Counted from the stretch's first letter, positions 1 through 8,135 are shown. The stretch is DNA of 33,083 nucleotides from Longimycelium tulufanense (GCF_014645795.1 NZ_BMMK01000048.1:1-33083), one strand, 5' to 3'. The notes: generated from the sequence alone by a model not told the origin. Translations and numbers: made by a program.

Positions 1-2
1 CC

Positions 3-557
3 ACCGGCTGGCTCGCAGACCTCATCCCCGGCCCAGTCACCGGGCACACCCAACTACTCGGATTGTCCGCTGTACAGCTGCTCGCGGTGGTCGTGCTGGT
101 GGCCGGGGGCGCGCTGCTCGTGGCCGCGTCGCTGGGGGCGGTGGCCGCCTCCACCACCACCGGGGTGCTCGGTGTCCTGGTGGTGTTGGGCGGCCTGGCC
201 CACCTCGTCCTCATGGGAACGGTCAATCCGCTGGGCTTCGCGTTCCCGCACGTCGTCGCGACGCTCGCCGCAGGCACCGTCCTGCTGGTTCTGGGCTGCT
301 ACGGGCGCTTCGCCGGTCGCCTGCCCCCGGACAACCCCTACCGCAGGGCGCGGCGCGGTCGTCCCGACGAGGCGGAGCTGGCGGCCTGCCGGCGGCGGTT
401 GGGCGAGTTGGAGGAGCTGGCGCGCGCCGAGCTGGCCGTGGCCGAGGGCCATCCCACACCGGAGCAGGAGTTGTTGCTGCTCCGGCACAACCCGGCCGCC
501 TGCCGCGCCGGGCGCTTCCGCGCGCCCCGCAAGGGCATGCCGTCACCGGGCCACTGA
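3..557 (+). CDS. DUF4383-like small integral membrane protein, 5' truncated by window edge
   Basis: The reading frame is open from the first bases of the window, so the true start lies upstream; a TTG at 63 is internal to the open frame and is probably not the start. The visible part has about three hydrophobic segments (one beginning LSAVQLLAVVVLV, then GVLGVLVVLGGLAHLVLM, then VVATLAAGTVLLVLG). A polar, Arg/Glu-rich tail of about 75 residues follows, with the short motif PPDNPYRR just after the last membrane segment. The architecture (GHTQLLGLSAVQLL followed by several membrane helices and a charged tail) resembles DUF4383 membrane proteins of actinobacteria, which have no defined function. 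The family call is from memory of the pattern, not a search. It is separated from the next, convergent gene by about 100 bp. Confidence 0.6.
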   Translation, partial: TGWLADLIPGPVTGHTQLLGLSAVQLLAVVVLVAGGALLVAASLGAVAASTTTGVLGVLVVLGGLAHLVLMGTVNPLGFAFPHVVATLAAGTVLLVLGCYGRFAGRLPPDNPYRRARRGRPDEAELAACRRRLGELEELARAELAVAEGHPTPEQELLLLRHNPAACRAGRFRAPRKGMPSPGH

Positions 558-654
558 GGCAACGGTCGGCGGTGGGTACCGAGGGATGTCGCGGACCGCG
601 GCCACCCCGGTCGGCGCCCGCACAGCGGTCCTGGGCAGAGCCAGCTACGGCCGG

Positions 655-1473
655 TCAGGGTGCGGTGGCCACGATGGTGAGTGCGACGCCGGAGTCACGG
701 ATGTGTTTCTGGGCGGCCGGCGGGATGCGGTCGTCGGCGATGACCAGGTCGAAGCTGGTGAGTGGGGCCAGCGTGTACAGGCCGTGGCGGGCGAACTTGG
801 TGTGGTCGACGAGCAGCACCTTCCGGGTCGCCGACTCCATCAACGCGCGCTTGACCTGGATCGTCTCCTGCGACTGGTGGTAGCAGCGGCCGTGCGTGAT
901 CGCCGTGGTGGACATGAACAGGGTGTCGGCGCGGAAGGACCGGACGGCCTCGGCGGTGTGCAGGCCGAGGAAGGCGTCGTAGGCGGGGAAGTAGGAACCG
1001 CCGAGCGCGATGAGGTTCACCCCGGGTTCGCCGGCGAGCAGCTTGAGCACCGCGAGGAAGTTGCTGATGACCGTGAGCGGGGCCCGCTCGGTCAGGCGTT
1101 GGGCCAGGTAGAGCCCGGTCGTGCTCTCGTCGATCATGATCGTCTGGCCGGGGGTGACCAGGTCGAGCGCGGCGCGGGCGAGCCGTCGCTTGGTGTCGGC
1201 CTGGGTCGCCATCCGGTGGGCGACATCGCCGTGGAACATCGCCGAGGGCAGTGCGGTGGCGCCGCCGCGGATCTTGCGCAGCCAGCCCTGGGCCTGCAGG
1301 GCGTCGAGGTCGCGGTGGATGGTCATCAGGCTGACGCCGAACTCCGCGACGAGGCTCTCGGTGCGCACGAATCCCTCGCTGACGACCCGGTCGCGGATCC
1401 GCTGCTGCCGGTCGCGCTGCCGGTCCACCCGGCCCTCGGCGCCGATCTGGCTCTGCTGTTCCCCGGTGGTCAC
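655..1473 (-). CDS. DeoR-family transcriptional repressor of the adjacent sugar/polyol operon
   Basis: The 272-residue protein has an N-terminal DeoR-type winged helix (ESLVAEFGVSLMTIHRDLDAL, then the wing with IRGGAT). A C-terminal sugar-phosphate sensing domain of the NagB/RpiA-like fold follows, including DESTTG, TVISNF and ALGGSYF, as is usual in the family. DeoR regulators normally repress neighbouring carbohydrate genes and are released by a phosphorylated sugar intermediate. The frame also offers an ATG at 1491, but the GTG at 1473 has a good Shine-Dalgarno (GGGAGGGA, about 8 nt upstream). A plausible promoter with its -10 at 1506-1511 would leave the ATG with almost no leader, so I prefer GTG. 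It is divergent from the permease-kinase operon, with palindromes between them, which suggests autoregulation plus operon control. The effector is probably a phosphorylated polyol or ketose (inference). Confidence 0.9.
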   Translation of the reverse strand: MTTGEQQSQIGAEGRVDRQRDRQQRIRDRVVSEGFVRTESLVAEFGVSLMTIHRDLDALQAQGWLRKIRGGATALPSAMFHGDVAHRMATQADTKRRLARAALDLVTPGQTIMIDESTTGLYLAQRLTERAPLTVISNFLAVLKLLAGEPGVNLIALGGSYFPAYDAFLGLHTAEAVRSFRADTLFMSTTAITHGRCYHQSQETIQVKRALMESATRKVLLVDHTKFARHGLYTLAPLTSFDLVIADDRIPPAAQKHIRDSGVALTIVATAP

Positions 1474-1502
1474 CTGCCCGCTCCCTCCCATGTCGCGGTC
1501 AT

Positions 1503-1524
1503 GTGATTTTAACGTTCATATCAC
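1503..1524. promoter_or_regulatory. Palindromic operator O1, probable DeoR-regulator site
   Basis: A 22-bp imperfect palindrome with GTGAT and ATCAC outer arms and a central AACGTT core; 18 of 22 positions are symmetric. It overlaps the predicted -10 of the divergent deoR-type gene, so binding would repress the regulator itself. The link to this regulator is inferred from position. Confidence 0.6.
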
Positions 1525-1533
1525 TTCGTTGAA
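1506..1533 (-). promoter_or_regulatory. Putative sigma-70-type promoter of the deoR-type gene
   Basis: Read on the minus strand: a -35-like TTCAAC (1528-1533), a 16-bp spacer and a -10-like TAAAAT (1506-1511). Transcription would start near 1498, about 25 nt before the GTG start at 1473. A 13-bp inverted repeat, ACTTC-GTT-GAAGT (1523-1535), overlaps the -35 element. Prediction only. Confidence 0.45.
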
Positions 1534-1622
1534 GTAGTCCGAGCGTAGCGCTTCTACCTGCCTTTCCTCGGCTTGAGGACGGGGTGCGCTGCTTGGTGCA
1601 ACCGCTGACCGGGCCAAACTTC

Positions 1623-1638
1623 ACGTGATTGTTCACGT
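1623..1638. promoter_or_regulatory. Palindromic operator O2, upstream of the permease operon
   Basis: A perfect inverted repeat, ACGTGA-TTGT-TCACGT, about 150 bp upstream of the permease start. It shares the GTGA/TCAC outer bases with the palindrome at 1503-1524, fitting a second binding site of the same regulator. The rest of the 1474-1788 gap shows no further gene. Confidence 0.5.
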
Positions 1639-1788
1639 ATCTCGTGGTGGGTTGCGTCGAGTTGTTGACGTACGCCACAGGCCGGGCTTTCGATCGTGGC
1701 ACCTCGCGGTACCGCGCCCCTGCTGAACCACCCCGAACCTCGCCCCTCCCGGTGGCAACGCCGCCGCCCGACGGAAGGTGTGTCCTCC

Positions 1789-3120
1789 ATGGCCAACACC
1801 CTCGACCTCCCCGACCCCGGGGCAGGGGCCCGGCATTGGCTGGCCCGGCTCGGTATCCCGCGGCCGCTCGCCTGGGGCTTCCTCGGCCTGCTGATCTTCA
1901 TGATCGGCGACGGCGTGGAAGCCGGTTACCTGTCGAAGTACCTGCTCGAACAGGGTGTGTCCGCACCGCGGGTCGCCCTGCTGTTCACCGTTTACGGCAT
2001 CACCGCCAGCATCGCGGCCTGGTTCTCCGGGCCGTTGTCGGAACTGTGGGGCCCGCGCCGCGTGATGTGGCTCGGGCTGGGCATCTGGGTGGCCTTCCAG
2101 GTGCTGTTCCTGACCGTCGCCGTGCCCACGCTCAACTATCCGATGCTCCTGCTCGGCTACGGTCTCCGCGGCTTCGGCTATCCGCTGTTCGCCTTCGGTT
2201 TCCTGGTCTGGATCGCGGCGACGACACCGCAGGAACGGCTGGGCACCGCGGTCGGCTGGTTCTGGTTCGCCTTCACCGGTGGCCTGCCGACCCTCGGCTC
2301 GCTGGTGGCCAGCGTGCTGATCCCGGTGATCGGCGCCTACCAGACGCTGTGGTTCTCGCTCGCGCTGATCACCGTCGGCGGCCTGGTCGCGTTGCTGATG
2401 GTGCGGGAGCCGACGGGGACGCAGCGGCTGGCGCCGCCCGAGGAGCGCCCGATCGCCACGCTGCTGGCCGGGGTGTCCATCCTGTGGCGCCGTCCCCGGG
2501 TCGCGATCGGCAGCGTCGTGCGCACCATCAACACCGCGCCGCAGTTCGGCTACCTGGTCTTCCTCCCGGTCTTCTTCACCGAGACCATCGGGCTCAGCCT
2601 CACCGAGTGGCTGCGGTTGCTGACCGTCATGTTCACGACGAACATCGTGTTCAACCTGGTGTTCGGCATCGTGGGTGACAAGGTGGGCTGGCGGCGGACC
2701 GTCGCCTGGTTCGGCGGCGTGGGCTGCGCGATCACGACGTTGCTCCTCTACTACGTGCCGACGTTGCTCGGCCCGCAGTTCGGGGCGGCGGCGCTCGTTG
2801 CCGCGCTCTACGGCGCCACCCTGGCCGGCTACGTGCCGCTGTCGGCCCTGATGCCCTCGCTGGCCCCGGACCGCAAGGGCCAGGCGATGGCCGCGCTCAA
2901 CCTGGGTGCGGGCGCGAGCGTGTTCGTCGGCCCGGCACTGGTCGGCCTGTTCCTCGGACCGTTCGGCGTGCAGGGCGTGATGTGGCTGTTCGCCGGGCTC
3001 TACCTGACCAGCGCGGTGCTGGCGGGTGCGTTGAAGCTGCCGGCGAGCGAGCCGGCCCCGACCGCCGTCGCCGAGCCGGCCGGGGAAACCACGCGTCCCG
3101 GTGTCCTCGCCGCGGAGTGA
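1789..3120 (+). CDS. MFS permease of the RbtT/CsbX polyol transporter group
   Basis: A 443-residue, 12-helix major facilitator protein that should import a sugar alcohol or related carbohydrate across the cytoplasmic membrane. The sequence follows the Klebsiella ribitol permease RbtT closely at diagnostic places: the first-helix stretch WGFLGLLIFMIGDGVEAGYLS, GLRGFGYPLFAFGFLVWI, SAVGWFWF-like AVGWFWFAFTGG, VRTINTAPQFGYLVFLPVFF, GIVGDKVGWRR and PSLAPDRKGQAMAALNLGAG. The start at 1789 is chosen because GGAAGGTG lies upstream at a workable distance and the protein then begins a few residues before the first helix; the longer frame from 1696 adds a proline-rich stretch unlike the family. It is the first gene of an operon with two kinases, 18 bp before the next gene. 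The substrate (ribitol, another pentitol, a tetritol or a sugar acid) is not determined by sequence. Confidence 0.88.
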   Translation: MANTLDLPDPGAGARHWLARLGIPRPLAWGFLGLLIFMIGDGVEAGYLSKYLLEQGVSAPRVALLFTVYGITASIAAWFSGPLSELWGPRRVMWLGLGIWVAFQVLFLTVAVPTLNYPMLLLGYGLRGFGYPLFAFGFLVWIAATTPQERLGTAVGWFWFAFTGGLPTLGSLVASVLIPVIGAYQTLWFSLALITVGGLVALLMVREPTGTQRLAPPEERPIATLLAGVSILWRRPRVAIGSVVRTINTAPQFGYLVFLPVFFTETIGLSLTEWLRLLTVMFTTNIVFNLVFGIVGDKVGWRRTVAWFGGVGCAITTLLLYYVPTLLGPQFGAAALVAALYGATLAGYVPLSALMPSLAPDRKGQAMAALNLGAGASVFVGPALVGLFLGPFGVQGVMWLFAGLYLTSAVLAGALKLPASEPAPTAVAEPAGETTRPGVLAAE

Positions 3121-3138
3121 GAAGTTAAGGAGACACTG

Positions 3139-4677
3139 ATGTCCGTCCTGGCTGTCGACCTCGGCACCTCGATGATCAAGACCGTCGTGTTCGACGACGA
3201 CGGCACCGAGGTCGCCGTGCGCCGGCTCGCCACCGAGGTGCACCGTGCCCGGCCCGGCTGGGCGGAGCAGGACATGGCCGCGGTGTGGGCGGCGGTCACC
3301 AACACCGTGCGCGCCGCCGTCGCCGAGGTTGGCGACGAGGTGCGGCTCCTCGCCCTCACCGGGCAGGGTGACGGCTGCTGGCTGGTCGACTCCGCGGGCC
3401 GGCCGACCGGTCCGGCGATCCTGTGGTCGGACGGCCGGGCCGGGCCGATCGTGGAGCGGTGGCGACGGGAGGGTGTGCTGGCCGAGGCGTTCCGGCGCAA
3501 CGGTTCGCTCACCTTCCCGGGCCTGGCCAACGCGATCCTGCGGTGGCTCGCCGAGCACGACCCCGACCGGCTGGGCCGGTCCGCGGCGGCGCTGACCTGC
3601 GACGGCTGGGTGTTCTCCCGGCTGACCGGGCAGTTGGTGATCGACGAGTCCGACGCCTCGGCGCCGTTCTTGGACCTGGGCACCCGGCGCTACTCCCCCG
3701 AGCTGCAGGCCCTGTTCGGCATGGAGTGGGCCGGCCGGTTGTTGCCGGAGGTCCGGCGCAACGGGGACCGCATCGGCGCACTGACCACGGAGGCGGCCGC
3801 CGAGCTCGGGTTGCCCGCCGGGCTGCCGGTGGTCATGGCGCCCTACGACGTGGCGTCCGCGGCCCTCGGCGTCGGTGCGGTGTCGCCCGGGCAGGCGTGC
3901 ACCATCCTGGGCACGACGCTGGCCACCGAGGTCGTGCGGGACGCGGTGGACACCTCCGGTGAACCCGCCGGGCTGACCATCGCCCTGGACACCCCGGGGC
4001 ACGTGCTGCGTGCCTATCCCACGCTCGCCGGGACCGAGGTCATCAGATGGGCCATGGGAATGCTGGGGCTTCAGGCCCCGGACCAGCTGGGTGCCCTGGC
4101 CGAGCAGAGCCCACCGGGCGCGCACGGGCTGATGTTCCTGCCTTACCTGTCCCCTGCCGGGGAGCGTGCCCCGTTCCTCGACCCGAAGGCGCGCGGCACG
4201 CTGTGGGGCCTCACCATCGAGCACAGCCGTTCCGATGTGGCCCGCGCGGTGTTCGAGGGCCTGAGCCTGGTCATCCGGGACTGCCTGCTGGCCGCCGGCG
4301 CCGCCGGCGAGCTGCGGGTCTGTGGCGGCGGTTCGGTCAGCGCCACGTGGTGTCAGGTCATCGCCGACATCACCGGCTTGCCCACGCTGCGCTCCACCGA
4401 CAGTGAGGTGGGTGCCAAGGGTGCCTTCCTGACCGGCATGGTCGCCATCGGCGCCGAGCCGGACCTGGCCGCTGCGGCCGCGCGGTACGTGCGCGTGCAC
4501 CACGCCTACGAACCCGATCCCGAGCGAAACCGGCAATACGTCCAGCAGTACGAGGACTTCCTCGCGCTCCGGGAGCTGGCCCGCAAGGGTTGGCAACGGC
4601 TCGCCGGCCGGACCGCCCCGGTTCCCGCGGAGTCCGCCCTGCGCCTCGGGGGGAGGCCGTCGTGCCTGAGCGTGTGA
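3139..4677 (+). CDS. FGGY-family carbohydrate kinase 1 (xylulokinase/erythritol-kinase-like)
   Basis: The 512-residue length is usual for the FGGY family. It starts with the phosphate-binding signature VDLGTSMIKTVVFD and has the substrate-side motif TGQGDGCWLVD (around residues 75-85), the mid-protein Asp region APYDVASAALGVG (near residue 235, probable catalytic base), the ATP-domain signature TILGTTLATE and the C-terminal GGGSVSATWCQVIADITG. It should transfer phosphate from ATP to a polyol or ketose delivered by the upstream permease. The TGQGDG...LWSDGRA stretch resembles erythritol-type kinases more than glycerol kinases, but the substrate is inferred. Start: ATG preceded by AAGGAG at 7-nt spacing. 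Its end overlaps the start of the second kinase by 16 nt, indicating translational coupling. The C-terminal 30 residues are low-complexity and probably dispensable. Confidence 0.88.
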   Translation: MSVLAVDLGTSMIKTVVFDDDGTEVAVRRLATEVHRARPGWAEQDMAAVWAAVTNTVRAAVAEVGDEVRLLALTGQGDGCWLVDSAGRPTGPAILWSDGRAGPIVERWRREGVLAEAFRRNGSLTFPGLANAILRWLAEHDPDRLGRSAAALTCDGWVFSRLTGQLVIDESDASAPFLDLGTRRYSPELQALFGMEWAGRLLPEVRRNGDRIGALTTEAAAELGLPAGLPVVMAPYDVASAALGVGAVSPGQACTILGTTLATEVVRDAVDTSGEPAGLTIALDTPGHVLRAYPTLAGTEVIRWAMGMLGLQAPDQLGALAEQSPPGAHGLMFLPYLSPAGERAPFLDPKARGTLWGLTIEHSRSDVARAVFEGLSLVIRDCLLAAGAAGELRVCGGGSVSATWCQVIADITGLPTLRSTDSEVGAKGAFLTGMVAIGAEPDLAAAAARYVRVHHAYEPDPERNRQYVQQYEDFLALRELARKGWQRLAGRTAPVPAESALRLGGRPSCLSV

Positions 4678-6146
4678 ACGACGACGGCAGCGTGTGGCTG
4701 GGTATCGACCTGGGCACACAGAGCGTCCGAGCGTTGGCCGTGGACGCCGACGGCAGGGTGTGGGGCGGGGCGTCCAGCCCGCTGGAGAGCCACCGCGAGG
4801 GTGTCCGCCACGAGCAGGGCCCCGAGGAGTGGTGGGTGGCCGCCCAGGCGGTGTGCCGCGCCGCGCTGGTCGACGTCCCGGCCGCGGCGGTGCGTGGGGT
4901 CGCGGTGTGCGCGACCTCCGGAACGATCCTGCTCGCCGACCGTCATGGGAATCCCCTCACCGGTGGCCTGATGTACGACGACGGGCGTGCGCGGGAGGAG
5001 GCGCCGCGCGTCATCGAGGCGGGTGCGGCGTTGTGGGCGGAACTGGGTTACCAGCCGCAGCCGTCGTGGGCGTTGCCGAAGTTGTTGTGGCTGCTGAAGC
5101 ACACGTCGGCTCCGCCCGGGACGCGGCTGCTGCACCAGGCCGACTTCCTCACCACCCGGTTGGTCGGTCGGCTCACCGCCGCGGACTCCAGCCATGCCCT
5201 CAAGACCGGCTACGACCTGGTGCGCGGGACCTGGCCCACGGCCCTGCTCGAGGCCCTCGACGTCCCGACCGAGCTGCTGCCGGCCGTGGTGCGGCCCGGC
5301 AGCGTCCTCGGCGAGGTGTGCGCGGTGGCCGCGGACGCCACCGGAATCCCGGCGGGCACCGCCGTCGTCGCCGGGATGACCGACGGGTGCGCCGCCCAAC
5401 TCGGGGCCGGCGCGTTGGAGGTCGGATCCTGGAACTCGGTGCTCGGCACCACGTTGGTCCTCAAGGGAGTCACCACCGAACGGGTGCGCGACCCGCTGGG
5501 CGTCCTCTACTCGCACCGCGCGTCGGATGGCAACTGGCTTCCGGGCGGGGCATCCAGTGTCGGCGCCGGGGTGCTGTCCCGGGCTTTCCCGGACCGCGAC
5601 CTGGCCGCGCTGGACGAGCGTGCCGCCGGCTACGAGCCGTCGACGGTGCTGACCTATCCCCTGGTTTCGCGCGGGGAACGGTTCCCCTTCGTCGCACCGC
5701 AGGCCGAGGGGTTCACCGTCGGCACGCCACGGGACGAGGCCGACCAGTACGCGTCGCTACTGCAGGGCGTCGCGTTCGTCGAGCGGCTGTGCTTCGACTA
5801 CCTCGACCTGCTGGGCGCTCCGGTCGACGGCCAGGTGACGTTGACCGGCGGTGGGGCCCGTAGTTCCTACTGGTGCCAGCTCCGGGCCGACGTGCTCGGC
5901 CGCGAGGTCGCCGTGCCGGACAACGCTGAGGCCGCGCTCGGCATGGCGATCCTCGCCCGGGCCCGGGACGGCTCCCCCGCCCCGGTGGCCCGCCGCATGG
6001 TGCGACTGCGGCGCACCTTCCACCCCCGCCCGGGGCGTACGGACCGGCTCCTCGACGCACACCTGCGCCTGGTCGAGGAGCTGTCCGCCCGCGGGTGGCT
6101 ACCCGAGACACTGGCGCAGCACGCGAAGAGGAGGGCCGAGGCTTGA
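4662..6146 (+). CDS. FGGY-family carbohydrate kinase 2, D-ribulose-kinase-like
   Basis: A 494-residue FGGY kinase, clearly different from its upstream neighbour. Key motifs are LGIDLGTQSVRALAVD, CATSGTILLAD, LMYDDGRAREEAP, LLHQADFLTTRLVGR followed by SHALKTGYD, GMTDGCAAQLGAGA (probable catalytic Asp in the TD pair), SVLGTTLVLKG, YSHR...WLPGGASSVGAGVL, SRGERFPF and GGGARSSYWCQLRADVLG. The LLHQAD...ALKTGYD and YSHR...W..GGAS segments match the cyanobacterial/plant D-ribulose kinase group (XK-1-like) as I remember it, so phosphorylation of D-ribulose or a similar ketose is the best guess. The start is GTG at 4662 with GGGGGAGG 5 nt upstream; longer frames give an unlikely Arg/Pro-rich leader. 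Its stop overlaps the next start (TTGA). Confidence 0.87.
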   Translation: MPERVNDDGSVWLGIDLGTQSVRALAVDADGRVWGGASSPLESHREGVRHEQGPEEWWVAAQAVCRAALVDVPAAAVRGVAVCATSGTILLADRHGNPLTGGLMYDDGRAREEAPRVIEAGAALWAELGYQPQPSWALPKLLWLLKHTSAPPGTRLLHQADFLTTRLVGRLTAADSSHALKTGYDLVRGTWPTALLEALDVPTELLPAVVRPGSVLGEVCAVAADATGIPAGTAVVAGMTDGCAAQLGAGALEVGSWNSVLGTTLVLKGVTTERVRDPLGVLYSHRASDGNWLPGGASSVGAGVLSRAFPDRDLAALDERAAGYEPSTVLTYPLVSRGERFPFVAPQAEGFTVGTPRDEADQYASLLQGVAFVERLCFDYLDLLGAPVDGQVTLTGGGARSSYWCQLRADVLGREVAVPDNAEAALGMAILARARDGSPAPVARRMVRLRRTFHPRPGRTDRLLDAHLRLVEELSARGWLPETLAQHAKRRAEA

Positions 6147-6763
6147 CGAACCTGGTGCTGGTGCGGCACGGCGAGACCGTCTGGCATGCCGAGAACCGCT
6201 ACGCCGGGCGCAGCGACGTGGCCCTGACCCGGCGCGGCCACGAGCAGGCCGAGCACCTGGGCCAGTGGGCCAAGGGCGCGGACCTGGCCGCCCTGTGGTG
6301 CTCTCCGCTGTCACGCTCGCGCGACACCGCGGCCGCGGTCGCCCGCACCACCGGGCTGGAGCCACGGGTGGACACCCGGTTGCGCGAGGTGGACTTCGGC
6401 GAGGGGGAGGGCCTGACCTCCGGCGAGATGGCCGAGCGGTTCCCGCGGGCACGGGCGGCGTTCCGACGCGACCCGGTGGCGTACCACCTGCCCGGTGGTG
6501 AGCCGCCCACGGAGGCGGTCGCGCGGGCGCTCGGGTGCCTGTTGGAGATCGTGACCGCACATCCCGACGGGCGAGTGCTGATCGTGGGGCACAGCACGCT
6601 CAACCGGTTGCTGCTGTGCCACTTCCTCGGGGTGCCGCTGGCGCGTTACCGGGATCTGTTCCCGGTCATCGGCAACTGCACGCTCGCCGAGCTCCGTTGG
6701 GACGGCATCGGCCAGGCAGCACTACTGCAACTGAACACCCCGGTCGAGGGCCCGGCCGGCTGA
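6143..6763 (+). CDS. Histidine phosphatase family protein (phosphoglycerate-mutase fold)
   Basis: A 206-residue cytosolic phosphatase of the branch-1 histidine phosphatase superfamily. The catalytic motif RHGET is at residues 8-12 (His9 would be phosphorylated), NRYAGRSD and LTRRGHEQA follow, CSPLSRSRDTA carries the second Arg, EVDFGEGEGLT the acid residue, and VGHST the second catalytic His. The TTG start at 6143 overlaps the kinase stop and is preceded by GAGGAGGG at about 9 nt; the ATG further upstream would overlap the kinase by 50 bp without reason. It lies inside the permease-kinase-kinase operon, so its substrate is likely a phosphorylated intermediate of that pathway. A phosphatase beside two kinases is odd: it may dephosphorylate a downstream product or detoxify a dead-end phosphate. 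Its mutase or phosphatase nature is not decided by sequence. Confidence 0.88.
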   Translation: MTNLVLVRHGETVWHAENRYAGRSDVALTRRGHEQAEHLGQWAKGADLAALWCSPLSRSRDTAAAVARTTGLEPRVDTRLREVDFGEGEGLTSGEMAERFPRARAAFRRDPVAYHLPGGEPPTEAVARALGCLLEIVTAHPDGRVLIVGHSTLNRLLLCHFLGVPLARYRDLFPVIGNCTLAELRWDGIGQAALLQLNTPVEGPAG

Positions 6764-6791
6764 GAAGTCACTGGAAGGAACCCGAAGCGAC

Positions 6792-7829
6792 ATGCGCATC
6801 CTCGCCGCCGGCGACCACTTCGTGCTCAACTCCCTGCTCGTCGAGGCGCTCCGCGCCGAATTGGGCGACGAGCCGGACATCGTCGAGCTGACCCTGCCGT
6901 GGCCGATCGAACCGTTCGGCGACGTGGCCGAGGTCCACGAGGCCTCCGGTACCGAGGAGCAGCTGATCGAGGCGTTGCGGGACGTCCGCGTTTGCGTGAC
7001 CCAGATGGCGCCGCTCACCCGTCGGGTGTTGGCGGTCTGCCCGGCCCTGAAGTTGTTCGCGATCGGGCGCGGTGGGCCGGTGAACGCGAACCTGGCCGCT
7101 GCCACGGAGCACGGTGTCGCCGTCACCTCCGCCCCCGGGCGGAACGCGACCGCCACCGCGGAGCACACCGTCGCCCTGATGTTGGCCGCCATGCGCCGGA
7201 TCCCGCAGACCCATGGCGAGCTGGCAGAAGGCACGTGGCGCGGCGACTACTACTGCTACGACCAGGTCGGGTTGGAGCTGCGGAACAACACCGTGGGGTT
7301 GGTGGGGTACGGCGCGATCGGTAGCCGCGTGGCCGCGATCCTGCGCGGGTTCGGCGCCGAGGTGCTGGTGTTCGACCCCTATGTCACCCAGGACGCCCTG
7401 GCCGGGGTGGCCGAGCGGGTCGAGTTGCCCGAGCTGCTGCGGCGGTCCCTCGTGGTGTCCCTGCACGCGCGGGCGACTCCGGAGACCACCGGGATGATCG
7501 GGGCCGCCGAGATCGGGCTGATGCCGGCCGGGTCGGTGCTGGTGAACTGCGCGCGCGGCGCTCTTCTCGACTACGACGCCGTGTGTGACGCCCTGGACTC
7601 CGGGCACCTGTTCTCGGCCGCGTTCGACGTGTTCCCGGAGGAGCCGATCCCCGCCGGGTCCCGGCTGTTGCGGACCCCCAACGTGGTCATGACGCCGCAT
7701 CTGGCTGGCGCGAGCCGGCAGACCGCGGCGGAGGCGGCGCGGATCACCGCGGCCGAGGTTGGCCGGTTCGTGCGCGGTGAGCCGCTCGCGCACTGCGCCA
7801 ACCCCGACGTTCTCGCCCGCCTGGGCTAG
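6792..7829 (+). CDS. D-isomer-specific 2-hydroxyacid dehydrogenase (NAD-dependent)
   Basis: A 345-residue member of the phosphoglycerate dehydrogenase/D-lactate dehydrogenase family, which interconverts 2-keto acids and D-2-hydroxyacids. The Rossmann motif is GLVGYGAIGSRVA. The catalytic triad is visible as Arg in LVNCARGALLDYDA, Glu in AFDVFPEEPIP and His in MTPHLAGASRQTA. The family's N-terminal substrate-side loop appears as GRGGPVNANLAAATEHGVAVTSAPGRNATATAEHTVALML. Start: ATG at 6792 with GGAAGGAA upstream. It is the last gene of the operon, 28 bp after the phosphatase and before a strong hairpin. In context it probably acts on a sugar-acid or hydroxyacid intermediate; it is too generic to name a substrate. 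It carries no C-terminal ACT domain, so it is not a serine-pathway SerA of the long type. Confidence 0.9.
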   Translation: MRILAAGDHFVLNSLLVEALRAELGDEPDIVELTLPWPIEPFGDVAEVHEASGTEEQLIEALRDVRVCVTQMAPLTRRVLAVCPALKLFAIGRGGPVNANLAAATEHGVAVTSAPGRNATATAEHTVALMLAAMRRIPQTHGELAEGTWRGDYYCYDQVGLELRNNTVGLVGYGAIGSRVAAILRGFGAEVLVFDPYVTQDALAGVAERVELPELLRRSLVVSLHARATPETTGMIGAAEIGLMPAGSVLVNCARGALLDYDAVCDALDSGHLFSAAFDVFPEEPIPAGSRLLRTPNVVMTPHLAGASRQTAAEAARITAAEVGRFVRGEPLAHCANPDVLARLG

Positions 7830-7843
7830 TCCCGGCGGCGATC

Positions 7844-7899
7844 GGGGCTCCGGCTGGCCGCACCCTTGTCAGCCTCGTCCAGCGACCAGCCGGAGTCCC
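7844..7899 (+). terminator. Intrinsic-type terminator hairpin after the polyol operon
   Basis: Two 14-bp arms, GGGGCTCCGGCTGG (7844-7857) and CCAGCCGGAGTCCC (7886-7899), pair at 13 of 14 positions around a 28-nt loop and are followed by a pyrimidine-rich TTCCCTCG. It begins 15 bp after the dehydrogenase stop. The remaining part of the 7830-8135 gap is leader sequence for the next gene. Confidence 0.65.
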
Positions 7900-8135
7900 T
7901 TCCCTCGTCCGGAGTTCCCCCGGCGGAGGGCTGTTAGTGGATCATGCCGCGCGAACCGGGGCAGGATGCCCGACAGGGCCGCAGCTGTGGCGACGCTGTC
8001 GGCGATGAGGCGGCGCCGGGTGCGTCGGACGGACCGGACCCCTCGCCCCGGGATGACCGCCTCACCGAGGGCCGACACGTGTGCCGTGGTGGCGAAGGGC
8101 GCCGCGGCGACGAAGGGCTCAGGCGGGAGGCAAGG

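Noticed and set aside
172-1506. A 444-codon plus-strand frame covering the membrane-protein tail and the antisense of the DeoR gene
   Set aside because: It crosses a clear gene end and runs antisense to a well-supported regulator; no domain or ribosome site.
1633-4719. A 1028-codon open frame on the minus strand opposite the permease and first kinase
   Set aside because: Composition is Gln/Arg/Gly/His-rich with no domain; it is the usual antisense shadow of GC-rich genes whose sense strand has clear MFS and FGGY motifs.
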